A stretch of 64,000 nt of DNA, taken from positions 25,737,501 through 25,801,500 of the forward strand of contig NC_088303.1 in the NCBI RefSeq assembly GCF_032854445.1, given 5' to 3'. The notes under the pieces are model-generated. The model did not search any database. It saw nothing but the letters and a program-made list of their open reading frames with translations, and had not been told where the DNA came from. Position numbers and translations under genes: made by a program. The stretch's first letter is position 1, and every line of letters starts with the position of its first letter. The DNA comes from Liolophura sinensis (Eukaryota > Mollusca > Polyplacophora > Chitonida > Chitonidae). Of this stretch, positions 1 to 11,757 are shown piece after piece.

Positions 1-270
1 GGGGGGCTCCGTGGCTCAGTTGGTTAGCGGGCTAGCGCAGCGTAATGACCCAGGAGCCTCTCATCAATGCGGTCGCTGTGAGTTCAAGTCCAGCTCATGC
101 TGGCTTCCTTTCCGGCCGTACGTGGGAAGGTCTGACAGCAACCTGCGGATGGTCATGGATTTCCCCCGGGCTGTGCCCGGTTTCCTCCCACCATAATGCT
201 GGCCGCCGTCGTATAAGTGAAATATTCTTGAGTACGGCGTAAAACACCAATCAAATGAAATAAATAAATC
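1..270 (+). repeat. tRNA-derived SINE, nearly full length
   Basis: Starts with the tRNA-like promoter boxes (tggctcagttgg near the 5' end, agttcaagtcc about 70 nt later) and ends with the family tail (ttgagtacggcgtaaaacacc) followed by aaataaataaat. The window edge may cut the first bases. This family is the commonest repeat in the window; the best preserved copy is at 61439-61706. Confidence 0.9.
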
Positions 271-279
271 ATTTTGCCT

Positions 280-570
280 TGGGGCGGGGGGGGGGGGGGG
301 GGAAGGGGTCTGTGGCTCACTTGGGTAGCGCGCTAGCGCAGTGTAATGACTCAGGAGCCTCTTATCAATGCGGTCTCTGTGAGTTCAAGTCCAACTCATA
401 CTGGCTTCCTTTCCGACCGTACGTGGGAAGGTCTTCAGCAACCTGCGGATGGTCGTGGATTTCCCCCGGGCGCTGCCCTGTTTCCTTCCACCAAAATGCT
501 GGCAGCCGTCGTATAAGTGAAATATTCTTGAGTACGATGTAAAACACCAATCAAATAAATAAATAAATCA
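280..570 (+). repeat. tRNA-derived SINE, second tandem copy with poly-G head
   Basis: Second copy of the same SINE family directly downstream of the first, in the same orientation. A run of 17 G (286-302) precedes its head. Similar words flank it (attttgcct at 271-279 and atttgcct at 571-578), a plausible imperfect target-site duplication showing that this copy inserted beside the tail of the first. Confidence 0.85.
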
Positions 571-619
571 ATTTGCCTGGCTTGTTTGAGAGATTGTTTA
601 CAGTGACTGGGGCTGGCTC

Positions 620-1152
620 TCACTTTACTTCCATTTTCTGACTTTGGAGTTCAGATGTTTCTGTGGCTCGGGCAATGTCAAGAATTTTATCTAATGTCAT
701 ATCAGATTCTCGCAACAGTCTGCGTTGGATCTGCACTTGTCCATCACTTGATCTGCGATGGCGTCGTCCGGGTCCGGGAATTCACAAGTTATTGCAATGG
801 ACCGGAGTCGCGTGACGAACTGTGCTATCGTTTCACCTGCCTGTTGATTTGCGTCCTTGAACCTGTACCGTTCGTAGCGCACATTTTTCTTCGATAAGAA
901 ATATTCATCAAGCTTTTCTGAAGCGGTTGCAAAGTCATCACCAGTGTATTTGAGTCCTCAGAAAACGTCTTGAACAGACTTACCTGCCAGATGTAACAAC
1001 AGCGCGCGTTTCTGTTTGTCTTTGTTGATACCAGCTGTACTTACGTACAGGTCAAATCTCTCACGCCATTTTTTTCATCGTATGGGGAGCGACGACTGAT
1101 CAGTGTCCGCTTGGAAGGGAGGAATTGCCGGTATGTTCAGCGCTTGAGCCAT
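620..1152 (-). pseudogene. Broken Ty3/Gypsy-type retrotransposon gag fragment
   Basis: On the minus strand an ATG at 1150-1152 opens a gag-like reading frame, disrupted near the T-run at 1070-1080, again near 960 and by a stop at 697. The best preserved part (697-882) has the retrotransposon gag pattern: a YERYRF start, a GETIAQFVTRLR helix, then CEF and DPDDAIADQVMDKC. Just upstream of the ATG (minus strand) is TGGCGACGAC, in the position of a primer-binding site directly after a 5' LTR. No protease, reverse transcriptase or integrase is present, so this is a 5'-end remnant. Homology is recognised by motif only; the Gypsy assignment is firm, the lineage is not. Confidence 0.75.
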
Positions 1153-1162
1153 GTCGTCGCCA

Positions 1163-1450
1163 GATATAATGTCTTAATTATTTGTGCATAGACAAATAAA
1201 AACAGTTTGCTTGGTGACACAGTTGACGGCTGTATTCTTTACATGATTGCGGAATCTCTGCTTGTTACCATGGAGACGGACTGGCTCATGTTACATAACC
1301 AGTAGGGGGTATTGATACGGCCAAACCTTAGACATAACAGAATTCATACCAAAACGATGTCATTTTGTCATTGTTATCCTGTGTAACACTGTACATTTGG
1401 TGTGTTCAGCTTAAGATATAATATTTATTTACTATTCTTTCTCCCGGTCC
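1163..1450 (-). repeat. Possible LTR remnant next to the gag fragment
   Basis: Minus-strand sequence immediately upstream of the PBS-like site; it is where the 5' LTR of the Gypsy fragment should lie. No second LTR is in the window to define its ends, so the boundary is a guess. From 1450 to 2330 I see only AT-rich sequence with short chance ORFs and no recognisable feature. Confidence 0.3.
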
Positions 1451-2338
1451 CACTTCACAATCAATCTATTCCTCGAGGGATTCTGTAGTCATACCTATAT
1501 TCCATGACGACCGGTATATGTCATTGTCGGCATTCCGAATAGCCTATGCCTATAGAGGTATATAATCGCGTGCAAGTACATGTGGCATTTTATAATTACT
1601 GTCCGCAGGTGCTTTTGTGAAAACTCAGCCGTATTCCTCTCCTATAGCTTTCGACTGTAAAATGACGAGAGCAGATACCGATGTTTTGGGTAGTTACAAA
1701 ATCATTCCGTCTTGTGCAGTAAATCCACGCCTTCCTGAGGGTCAAATCTCCAGGATTCTTTGACAACCTGTGTTAACAGCCATATGGAAAACAGCAAACC
1801 ATTTCGTGGAGAAATGCGATATCTTGTGACTCAAGTCATGCAGCTTTTAAAACATTGGACTAAATTGCGAAGCTCTGACAGCTCGTAATGGTTGGACTTG
1901 TATGGCTTCATTCGGCGGAGAGTACCGAGTGTTGGCGGGAAAAAAGAATATCAAGTGGTTTTAACCGCCATATTATTCAAATTAAGATACCTTTTTCAAT
2001 ATCAATACAGTCAATTTAACAAATAAACAGGCTAGGTAATTCTGAATAAATAATAAATGTAGACACTAATCCTTTAAATAACACTAACGACCCATTATAT
2101 GCATCAATGTGTGTTTGTGGTCATTTGGGGAAGTTTTAAGATGAAGTTGATGCACGTCGTAGAGCGCCATCAATGGGGAAACTCGTGCAGCTCTTTCCCC
2201 TCAAGACGATCCAGAGCTGTGTACTCATTTGTTCTTTCCTTTATTACGTTACAATTGTCGTGTATGTGTGCTCATAACACATATAAGAAAACGATGTGTT
2301 CTTCTATTATTTGGGCCATCTAAAACAGTGGGCGATCC

Positions 2339-2424
2339 GGTGTCCTCCACCGACAAATGTGGTCGCCGTCAGATAAGTGAAAAATTGTTTAATACGGCGC
2401 TAAACACCAAAGCATCAATCATCC
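2339..2424 (+). repeat. Diverged SINE 3' fragment
   Basis: Matches the 3' third of the SINE family (cctccaccgacaaatgtggtcgccgtc... then aatacggcgctaaacaccaa). The promoter half is missing and the copy is old. Confidence 0.65.
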
Positions 2425-2839
2425 TATGAAAAGCGGGTGAGCTTAGGCAAGAAAAACATTAAGAAAGGCAGAAAGCGCGTGAGTTTTATTTATTTATTCA
2501 CTCGTTTGAGATTTAAAACGAACGAATTTATCAATTATATGTGACGTCGAGCAGATTTTTGGATGGTGTAAAACACCTCAAAGCAAAAAAAAAAAATCCT
2601 CACTGGCAAACGCAACCTATATACATGTATTACCAGTAGGAATCAGCGTGGTATAGGCGCGCACACGACCTAACTATTCTGTAAGGCCGCTGTGGTGAGG
2701 GGAATGTTTACACTAGAAGTTTCACTTTATTTATTCACTGCTTTGATCCCGAGGCCCTCATTGCCGCAGGTAAAAAACCAACTGTATCCAAACAGCAACG
2801 GAAGCGTCTTTGTCCCTCCTGGCGCTATAAAACATACAC

Positions 2840-3029
2840 TAGTTGATCAGTAAAACATTGTAAGATTTCATAAATACCACTTATAAATGCAACATAAAAT
2901 AGATATATGTATATTCATGTATACGCTCGCACACTGTTAATTGAAACAAAGTTGAGAATAAAAAACTTCTTTTTTAAGACTTTGCATGTTAAAAAACTGT
3001 TGTAATTAGTGTATACCTAAAAGTCCAAT
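2840..3029 (-). other. Fucosyltransferase 3' flank, shared with the pseudogene
   Basis: This downstream flank (minus strand) is recognisably repeated at about 14335-14455 beside the decayed copy, for example around 'tttcataaataccac'. It shows the duplication included the 3' UTR or flank. The first 650 bp below it (2425-2840) hold no gene that I can see. Confidence 0.55.
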
Positions 3030-4367
3030 CTATATTTTGCATGTATCCTCATTGTACCAGCCTATAAAATTACGGTACGTTTGGCTAGGTAATGACATGT
3101 CGTGTAACTTACGACAATATTCACACATATACCCATTGTTTGCCTTTTCCCAACTTTGCCGCCATCTGTGATATTTTTCATACAGAGTTGGGTACTTGTC
3201 CAGAAGTAACAAATATTCCGCTAGTTCTTTGGGAGATCCAAATCCTGAGGTGTGGATATAGGATCCGGGAGGAAGGAGATCCTCATAGTTCCCGGGATCC
3301 GCTCCTCCCATAACAACGGGAACAGCTTGCCATTCAAGCAAAGGCTGTGCCACTTTCTCGGTCACGTAATCCCGGCAGTGGCTGTTCTCCATCGACAGGT
3401 AAAACTTGTGCCGGGCCAGTTTTTTCGTGCAATCCATTGACCCACGTGGACATCGTTGTTTGCCGCACCCTCCGTAGGTGTCTACGGGAATATAGTTGTT
3501 CAGTTCTCGAATGTATGAGAGTCTCTTGGTGTGCTTGGCCCAACAGTTACTGTTCATGTAAGCTATCAGGGAACCGGATTTGGAAGATAGGATCTCCTCT
3601 ACCAGTTGTTTATAAGCTATAGTAGTCATGTTTGTCTCTTTTCTCTGAACCCGGAAATAAGGCACGTTTATGTCGGAATCTCTCCGGTAAGTTGCCGTCC
3701 AGTTGAAGATCCCATTAAAATTCCGTATATTTAACCCTGTGTGATAGGGAGATTCCATCACGAAGTAGACCCAGCGTTGGTGAGGTAACCTCTTACCAGG
3801 CAAGTCTCGAAGACTGTGCATATTTCTAGCATGCATTATCACAGAGTCACTATTTAGTAGCTCCCGTCTATCTGTCGTACTCACACAAGTAATATTGTCT
3901 CCACATTGTATGTTTGCCGGAACCCAATTGTTTTTATCAAAAAAGCCGGTCCATACTAAAATCTTTTTGGCTGATCGTGAAACATTCGGCGAAAGTTTTC
4001 TCACCGGCACACCATATTGTATATATTGCTTTGAAGATCCATACTGGTGTCCGCGAATGGCCGCCAATCGTTCTCGGTAACTCTTCTGTATTTGGAGATA
4101 TCTTTGGTATACTTTCTCTGGAATGCGATCGGGCTGTTCTTTGAATGAATAGTCGGGTGTAGGAGAGACAGTTGTTGTTTTCATCGCAAATGACAAAAAC
4201 CTTACGTCAGTGGCAAACTTTCTGGGCAAAGTCCGCATCATACTGGAGATGTTGACCGATAAATCAGTGACTGTTAAGAAAACACAGGAGAGGACTATGA
4301 ATGAGCATAATGTCACAAATAACCATTGTTTCCAGTTCTTAGAGCTTCCCAGCAAGGCGCCTGGCAT
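3030..4367 (-). CDS. Alpha-(1,3)-fucosyltransferase, GT10 family, single exon
   Basis: Intact 445-codon frame. It is predicted to transfer L-fucose from GDP-fucose to GlcNAc-containing glycans in the Golgi lumen. The layout is type II: a short cytosolic N-terminus, one hydrophobic anchor at about residues 15-34, a stem to about 130, then the catalytic domain. The GT10 signatures are clear: FNWTATYRRDSDI at 221-233 (acceptor/donor motif) and KFYLSMENSHCRDYVTEK at 321-338 (the alpha-1,3-FucT signature), followed by the AVPVVMGG loop at 348-355. N-glycosylation sequons lie at about 39, 128, 158, 222 and 246. The ATG (4365-4367) directly precedes the anchor and the same start region is conserved in the decayed copy at 15.9 kb. 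Invertebrate GT10 genes are often intronless and multicopy. Which linkage or acceptor it prefers cannot be read from the sequence, so no numbered FUT symbol is given. Confidence 0.95.
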   Translation of the reverse strand: MPGALLGSSKNWKQWLFVTLCSFIVLSCVFLTVTDLSVNISSMMRTLPRKFATDVRFLSFAMKTTTVSPTPDYSFKEQPDRIPEKVYQRYLQIQKSYRERLAAIRGHQYGSSKQYIQYGVPVRKLSPNVSRSAKKILVWTGFFDKNNWVPANIQCGDNITCVSTTDRRELLNSDSVIMHARNMHSLRDLPGKRLPHQRWVYFVMESPYHTGLNIRNFNGIFNWTATYRRDSDINVPYFRVQRKETNMTTIAYKQLVEEILSSKSGSLIAYMNSNCWAKHTKRLSYIRELNNYIPVDTYGGCGKQRCPRGSMDCTKKLARHKFYLSMENSHCRDYVTEKVAQPLLEWQAVPVVMGGADPGNYEDLLPPGSYIHTSGFGSPKELAEYLLLLDKYPTLYEKYHRWRQSWEKANNGYMCEYCRKLHDMSLPSQTYRNFIGWYNEDTCKI

Positions 4368-4789
4368 TGTATAGAACTAGCTTCCGAAATGGTGCTTCAG
4401 TTAGACGAAATAGTTCAGTTTGATATATACAAACTGCTCTACCAGATTGGTCTTTGCTCCCTGGACAAGTACACGACAATGCAAAATGGAGGATCCAGTT
4501 TTAGCTGTGGATTAGCACGCATATCCTTCCTGTCCAAGCTAAGGTTGACCCTCGAAAACAGCTTCAGGCGTGTGGAACGGCAGGAAACTGGAAAATATAA
4601 CAGAAGCCCGCTGTTGTTATCACAGTATACTTACACTATACCTACAGTTGTTGCACTGATTATACATCTGAAGCCCGCAATTAACGAAAACCAGAGTGTC
4701 AGACTAATGTTGTGAGATATAAACGTATTACGTGTGCATTTGTATATCAAAAGTAACTTTGCCGTTGCTAGCATATTTTCATGGCTGTA

Positions 4790-4875
4790 TTTATTTATTT
4801 GATGGGTGTTTTACGCTGCACTCAAAAATATTTCACTTATACCACAGCGGCCAGCATTATGATGGGAGGATTCAT
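4790..4875 (-). repeat. SINE 3' fragment, inverted
   Basis: Minus-strand copy of the SINE tail: tttatttatttgatgggtgttttacgctgc then the reverse of 'ccataatgctggcc'. The promoter half is missing. Confidence 0.75.
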
Positions 4876-6256
4876 GGTTGTATACAGCTAACGCGTCAGA
4901 CATATACGATATAATAGATGTATTCACAGGATGTGCTTTTTTTTCACCGCTACAAAAACCAATTTGGGTCCATGCCGCATGTTTAATATAGTTAAATAGT
5001 GCTCCAAATTCCCCCGAGATAATTTATACTAATCGCACAACTGAGGGATTATGTTCACAGTATTTTAAGTCATCACGTACACATAGAATATGATATGATT
5101 TGTTTTACCAGCTGAAGACAGTGCTGGCCGCACAGGAACAATGGGAGATTCCTGGTATGTAGATTACGAGAGACCGATGTATAGGATGAGCCACTTTTTA
5201 CAAATTGTAATCAGAAATACACAATATTCCAACTGATCAAATACAAATTATGCTGATTGAAGTGGCATTTATCTATGCATGTATACGACATTATATCTTA
5301 AAAACTTGAATGGTTTTGTATCAGATCAAAAATATTTTTAAAAAATGTTGGCTTTGTGGATCAACTTACTCCGTGAATAGGGTGAGTTAATTGATCCATA
5401 GCGTGGGGTAAGTTCAGACGTCACATAAAAAAGCAAGTATCCTTTATCTATCAAAGTTTTATTCAGTATTGTTATATTTAGTAAACTGCAGGCATTTCTG
5501 CTTGGTTCTTTCAATGTCAGACTACACTGGAGTTTTCATTCTTGTCAAAATGACAGGTAAGCAATAACTGAAAAGAAAATACCACGAAGAGCATTACAGA
5601 AATTCAAATTTCTCAGCACAACTTTTACAAGGATTGGTTTAATAAAAACTAAGTGAAATAGGTCGGCACATGTTTTTGACAATATATATGGTGCATTTGT
5701 TTTACGTTGCACATCCTCATGCTTTTTAAAGTAGGTGGCTCATCTTACAACTTGGCCCAACTTACCCGGGTCTCCTCTATAGGGCCGCTGATTCGAAGAT
5801 TATAACTGAAAGTGTAGGTGGACAGTTTGGCGATGCAACGGCGATGTCCATGCCTGTAAAATTTACACGCCTGAAAAGATCATTAACGCCTACAAATCAT
5901 TAAATCGTTAACTCTTCAGCACTAAATTCAGACTTGATATACTGTCACGATGAGGCCCCATGGAAATTAATGAAGCCTCCATCGAAGTAATCGGCATATA
6001 TTTTTTAATTTTATTTATTCTACATCAATCACACCGGGCATAAAGTGCCAAATTGCAGGGTTATGGGGTAAAGGTGCTGAATATGAATACATAAAGGTAA
6101 AAAATGGTTTTAAGCGGTCGAGCATGTGAGTTGAGTAAAACACTAAAATGTAAAGATGAAAACATTATACGCCAGAAGCACAGTATTTATAAGGCGCACG
6201 CAAATGGTATATGTACTATATAAATGGGATATCATGCAATATAAAAGTTCTCGTGT
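4876..6256. other. Intergenic, no recognised feature
   Basis: AT-rich sequence. I find no long ORF, RNA gene or clear repeat. Short self-complementary words around gatcaacttactcc / gggtgagttaattgatc (about 5360-5398) could form a weak hairpin. Confidence 0.5.
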
Positions 6257-6401
6257 GTCAGCAACCTACGGATGGATGTAGGTTTTCCCCGTTCTCCGTG
6301 CGCTGTCCTCCCAACATAATGCTGACCGCCGTCGTTTTAGTGAAATATTCTCGACTACGGCGTAAGACACCAATTAAATAAATAAATAAATAAATAAACA
6401 A
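6257..6401 (+). repeat. SINE, 5'-truncated
   Basis: Starts at 'gtcagcaacctacggatgg' in the body of the family and runs through the tail (gactacggcgtaagacacc) into (aaat)n. Truncation at the 5' side is what incomplete target-primed reverse transcription gives. Confidence 0.85.
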
Positions 6402-8078
6402 AAGGTCTGTACATTTCGACCAAATAATTGCTGAGAGGAAAACGTATCAACTTTAGCAAAACTTTAGAAGAACAAAAATGGACACTTGAGGTTTAAAAAG
6501 TTGTTTGAATCCAAGATTTCTGGGGAGGGGAGGGGACATAAAAGTCAACAGAATTTACCATTTGGGATGAGTTAAAACTAATGGTCAACAATATTCTAGT
6601 GTACTCCTGATATGTACAGGTCTTTTTATTACATGACCACTGCATGGAGAAAGAATGTGAGAAACCTAATATTTTTGTATATTTATCTGTCTTAAATTAT
6701 TTCGCTGGTAACATGACTTTAAATTCCGGATAACAACGCCAGGTGGAATTATTGATCAATACACCATGCCAGAACGTGTAAATGTCGTATTTCCCAAGAG
6801 GGAATGAAAACACAATGGCTGCGGACACTACCCACAAAGATTATGGTTTTACGGGAAATGATTATGAAAATAATAATGTCGTAAGAATTAATAAAAAAAT
6901 CATCTTTGAGACATATTTTATATGACCTAATAATCTATTTTATGCATATTTTCCATCAGCGGTTCGTAAACACTGTTTTGTTGCATTCTCCAAGTTCCAT
7001 GGTGGTTAGCTACACCAGCAAATAAGTTTTTACAGATAACTGTAATAAGATATTACAGATATGACCGAGATGTAGGTCACAAATTTGGAGCCAAATCTTT
7101 AAATGAACAGTTATGCATGCTGATACTTGGTGGGGGGGGGGGGGGGGGGGGGGCCAAAACTCGCCGTCTTATCAGACACTAATGGACTGTGTTACGTTTC
7201 CTCAATGATTTCTAAAACTATGCTTAGTGAAATGTGTGATTGGGCTCCAACCGTTTCACATATATCGATATCAGTGCGCATCTCATTTACATACTTGTCA
7301 ACACAAACAGACGTGACCTCTCTATCAACCACCTAAATCCATTCAAAATAAACCATGGGATAAACAGGATATGCAATTCGTGACCTATTATATCAAATTT
7401 AGTAAACTCGTGATGCAATTTTCCTTTGTTCCTCGCCAAAGGCTAGGAACAAATAAAAATTACACCACTAGTTTAATAAAATTGATATAATGGATCGCTC
7501 ATTGTATATCCTCTATTTATGTATTCAAAGCCTTCTGTTCGCACAATCGTGTTAATTATGACCGGTAGTTTTCTCCCAATGTTCAGTGTTTGTATTTCCA
7601 ATGAACATGAGTGCTGTACAAACAACCCGCCCGCCATCGATCTATGGAAATTATATTATAATACAATATATGCCCTTGAGACAAGTGGCCTTCTGCAATA
7701 ATGTTCATTAATTCATTCTAAAACATTATGGGATATTCCTTTCTATTCACTCAGCTGCCACCAATTTTCAACACAAAGCCGTACCCCTCCCGTAACAGAG
7801 TGACACGGTCAGTGAGTACCGGTAATCCTCCCTGACAGGCTTGTCGCAGACAAGACTGCTAAGTTCGCAAGTACTCATACGTCTTTAGCAATAGGGAACC
7901 TTCTGACCCAAGCTGCGCAGCCCGTTGTTCATTTCTGCCTGAGGGGTGAAGATTAGTGAGCAAAACGGCAGCGTGATATTTTTGCATTACAACAGAACGA
8001 GAACAATTTCGGCTTGGACCCGAGTATTTAAACCGGTTCAGAAAATAGATACGTGTATTTAAAGGATTAAAGTCCAGA
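6402..8078. other. Intergenic, with a 22-nt G run
   Basis: No coding region supported. A homopolymer of 22 G lies at 7132-7153; the short frames around it are chance. The remainder is AT-rich unique sequence. Confidence 0.5.
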
Positions 8079-8325
8079 TTTATTTATTTATCTATTTATT
8101 TGATTGATGTTTTAGGCCTTACTCAAGAATATTTCACTGATACGACGACGGTCAGCATTATGATGAAAGGAAACCCATGACCATCCGCAGGCTGCTGGAC
8201 GACCTTCCTACGTACAGCCGAGAGGATGCCAGCATGTGCTGGACTTTAACTCACAGCGACAACATTGGTGAAAGGCTCCTAGGTCCCTGCGCCGCGATGA
8301 CGTACTACCTCGGCCAGTGAGGCCC
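8079..8325 (-). repeat. SINE, nearly full length, inverted
   Basis: Minus-strand copy running from (attt)n through the tail, body and B-box region (ggactttaactcacagcgac) to the degraded head near the 'gcgccgcgatgacgtactacc' stretch. Moderately diverged. Confidence 0.85.
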
Positions 8326-9669
8326 CAACATGTATGCTAAAGTCAGGTTTTTTATACTTGCAGGGTTCTGTTCCAAACAACATGTACTCGCCTGGTCACT
8401 GTCGTCTAGTTGTATTTTGTATCACTGTTGTATTTGCCAATAAATGTGTAAAACCCAGAAACAATTTTTAGAGAAGTACATACACAAACAACTTGCTACC
8501 CCCCCCCCCCCCCACTCCCCTTCTCCTCGTAACACAAACTGTGAACTCTGGATGAGCAATTTGACACTGCTGTTGTCAGGAATTTCCAAAAATGTGGTTA
8601 GGGTGCCCTAAAAGGATGCACAGGGCGTGTTTTGTGTCATAGTCCGTACTACTGAGTTTAAAATTCAGCTAGTTTCTGTCCATGCAATTGTCTTAAAAGA
8701 TATTGGCATGTAATCAGAAAGGATTTAGTTAGTGCATAACCTTGAAATAGTATGTATACTTTTTGTAGGCTGATGTGTATTTTGAAGAGTTGGTTGTTGT
8801 GTTGTATAAAATAGAGACAAAGATACAGTCAAATATAGATATGCATATTTTCTGACAAATGCCACATCAGGATACCCGTTATGTTGTTTACGTCATGTGG
8901 CACAGGGAATGACGTCTATTATTTCCAACAATCTGCTTTCTCACACTGAGCATCTGGGAGCGGGTCAACAACTAGACGTAGACAGCAACATCAGCTTTAT
9001 ATAACCCGGGTTGGGCTCTTGGAAGTATATAGAATGCCAAAAAAGGCTAACCAAAAGTATATCCTGCAGACATAATCTTATACACTTCATAATTTACCTG
9101 TACGTCACTGGAAGAAAAATGTGTACGTACAACCCAACTAGCAGATCGCTGTTAAGAAAACGTTAAGGTATTTATCCACCCCAAGAATATGGACAAAAAA
9201 CAGACAGCGCTTACCTGGAAAACATGCACTATAGTGGTGATCAGAAGCCAGGAAGAAAATGGCGTCGCCTCGTTCACAGTTACAGTCAGAGATCCATGCG
9301 AAACAAGCCCTTCCAAGCTCTGGGTGTGAGAGCTTTGAACGATTGGCCTATTACGCTCTGTGCTTTCTCATGCATGCCAATATAATGTGGTCATACAGGT
9401 CAGAAATCTCTTCCGCACATCACGGTCGATTGGTTGTGCCATATAAAACTGTTCTGGACCTGCCCGTTGACCGTCGGCGTTACTGTCCGGTGCTCCTTTT
9501 GTTTCTCTGCGTGCAGATTACCAGAACATGCAATCGAAATGTGGAGGAGTCACCCGCTGTGGGTACGGGACTTGGTGAAGGCTTACAATAGCCACAATGC
9601 TTGAAAGCAAGCACAATGGATTCGTAACTGGTCAGGTGGTCAGGTATGGAAGACCAGTACGGCCATCGC
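8326..9669. other. Intergenic, with a 15-nt C run
   Basis: A run of 15 C is at 8499-8513. A 110-codon frame at 9259-9591 has no motif and no repeat or splice support; I treat it as chance. Nothing else is recognisable. Confidence 0.45.
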
Positions 9670-9763
9670 GCCTTTGAGATGCACGACCAACTGTCGGCAC
9701 AACATAGTCCTCCGCCGCCTTTGAGATGCACGACCAACTGTCGGCACAACATAGTCCTCCGCC
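9670..9763. repeat. Two exact tandem copies of a 47-bp unit
   Basis: The unit beginning 'gcctttgagatgcacgacca' occurs at 9670-9716 and again at 9717-9763 with no visible difference. This implies a very recent tandem duplication, or an assembly artefact. Confidence 0.9.
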
Positions 9764-9980
9764 CCATAGTCCGTGAGTTGCACAATATGAACGCACCATT
9801 TTATAAATAAGACATCGTGGGGCCATATAATTCTTCAGGTTCTTAGATAGGCAGATAACTGCGTCAGTCTAATAATTCCACAATGTGGCAACTTGATTCA
9901 ATTTTCAAAATAGCCGATTTTAATTAATTGCAATGGATGCTTTCATTTGTTCAAATAAGTGAGATCATATACATATGATG

Positions 9981-10180
9981 TATTTTATTTATTTATTTGA
10001 TCGGTGTTTTACGCCGTACTCAAAAACAGTTCACTTACACTTCGGCCAGCATTATGGTAAGATGAAACCGGTCAGAGCCCGGGGGGGAAACCCACGACCA
10101 TCTGCAGATTGCTGGCAGACCTTCCCTCAAACGACCGGAGGGAAGTCGGCATGAGCTGGTCTTGAACCCATAGCGTTATG
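9981..10180 (-). repeat. SINE, inverted, 5' part missing
   Basis: Minus-strand copy from (attt)n (tttatttatttgatcggtgt) through the body to the reverse of the B-box region (cttgaacccatagcg). The A-box end is absent. Confidence 0.85.
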
Positions 10181-11104
10181 TATTTTTAAAATAACTGAAG
10201 AAAATGTGCTTTCGTCTCTCAGATACACACATATACAGAGGTTGGTGGCGTAGATTGTTATACATACATATAATATAACAAAAATCATATAACCCAGTCA
10301 CTCTTGTTACCTCTTGCTATAAAATTAGAAAGAAACATGGTGAACTCGAATGAATGAATGATCATGGCTTAACACCACATATGCAATTGATTTTAAGGTA
10401 AGAAGGAATAAGCAAATGATGACAATAATACACAATTACTAGGGGATTATTACCCGACGTGTGTCCAGATGAGTAGACCGAAATTGATTAGAACACTGTT
10501 CACTGATTACCCATTTATGGGTCAGGCAAACCTTGGTGCTTTGCCCCTGGCTTGTCGCAGTACAAGTACGTCTGGTGCTTTGGTTTTCTGAATTGTTTGG
10601 CATGTTGTCACCACCACCCAACCTTCGTTGAATCCATTGTTGTTGTGGGTGGTGAACGAATTAGGCCCTCCTGTGGCATTACTGCCAATTATCACTGGAG
10701 GGTAGTGTTATCCCCTCTTCCTGTCTCTTTTCCTGTCTCTTGTTGTATAGTCCGAGGGTGACACAGCATTAGAATGCAGTCAATACAGTAAAGAGTAGAT
10801 ATGGCCGGTTGAGTAAAACCTGATTACACTAAGGAATGCGTTTGCTTCGTTAGGTGTAACATTATTACACAAGGAATTGTTATTGCAACACTTCATTAAT
10901 CGTTATGCCATACACTTTTTGTGTTACATTTGAAGTTGCCACAAGCCACTCCCTTGGCCCGTTTCATGGAACTTCTGCAGCCATCTAAGGTCCGTTAGTC
11001 GGCTAAGGGTCATTTAGCCAACTACCGAAAGAAGGCTAAGAATTTAACAAAAAAAATGACTAGGTTGTTTCACAATAGTAAAAAATAGGAAGAAATCAAC
11101 TTCT
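10181..11104. other. Intergenic, no recognised gene
   Basis: A small hairpin with 9-bp arms (caccaccca / tgggtggtg) lies around 10610-10655. Otherwise there are no ORFs with recognisable content. Confidence 0.4.
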
Positions 11105-11757
11105 TTCAGAAAATGAAGGTCTTTTTAGGCCTTTTTTTTCAGGTGGAGAAAACATAGAAATGACATAAAGTTCAGATGAAAGAGCGCGAAATGTTATTCC
11201 TAAATGTGGTCTTCAATATTTTTTCCGATTTTTCCTTAAGGAGAAAAAAGACACTTGAAAATAATTTTTGTATGGTGGGTATTTGGGACCACCTTTTGGT
11301 AGTTATAGTCTTTGTTTAATAATGTCATAAATGAGGATGTAACACAGGTTTAATAAATATTTTTGCACTAGAATTTGTTCTTTTCAGCTAACAAATCTAT
11401 TAAACGTCAATTTGGATCGTATATAAATTTTTAATATGTTCATAAATATTATCATAATTTAGGTTAAATGCATATGTTTCCATATAAACAACAAATTTAC
11501 ATTCATATAAAGTTATTAGACAAGCATCACGTCCTTATTTAGAACATCATTATGCAACATCGATAAATACCAAAAGTTGGTCCCAAATACCCACCACACA
11601 AAAAGTATTTTCAAATACCCTTTGCATTTAAAAAAAAAACTAAAAAAATATTAAAGATCATATTTGCAAATAAGTTTTGAAGCTCTTTCATCTGATTTTG
11701 GCAGCATTTTTATGTTTTCTTTTCCTTTAAAGCTCACAAACCACCAAAAAGCACGTG
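11105..11757. mobile_element. Long inverted-repeat element, unclassified
   Basis: Two arms of about 190-200 nt (11105-11305 and 11570-11757) are imperfect reverse complements. The clearest blocks are 'ggtgggtatttgggacca' on the left against 'tggtcccaaatacccacc' on the right, and 'cagatgaaagagc' against 'gctctttcatctg'. A spacer of about 265 nt separates them. There is no ORF of note. It is either a foldback-type non-autonomous transposon or two copies of one repeat in opposite orientation. Confidence 0.65.

Noticed and set aside
9259-9591. 110-codon frame with ATG
   Set aside because: No motif, no similarity to anything recognised, no splice or regulatory support.
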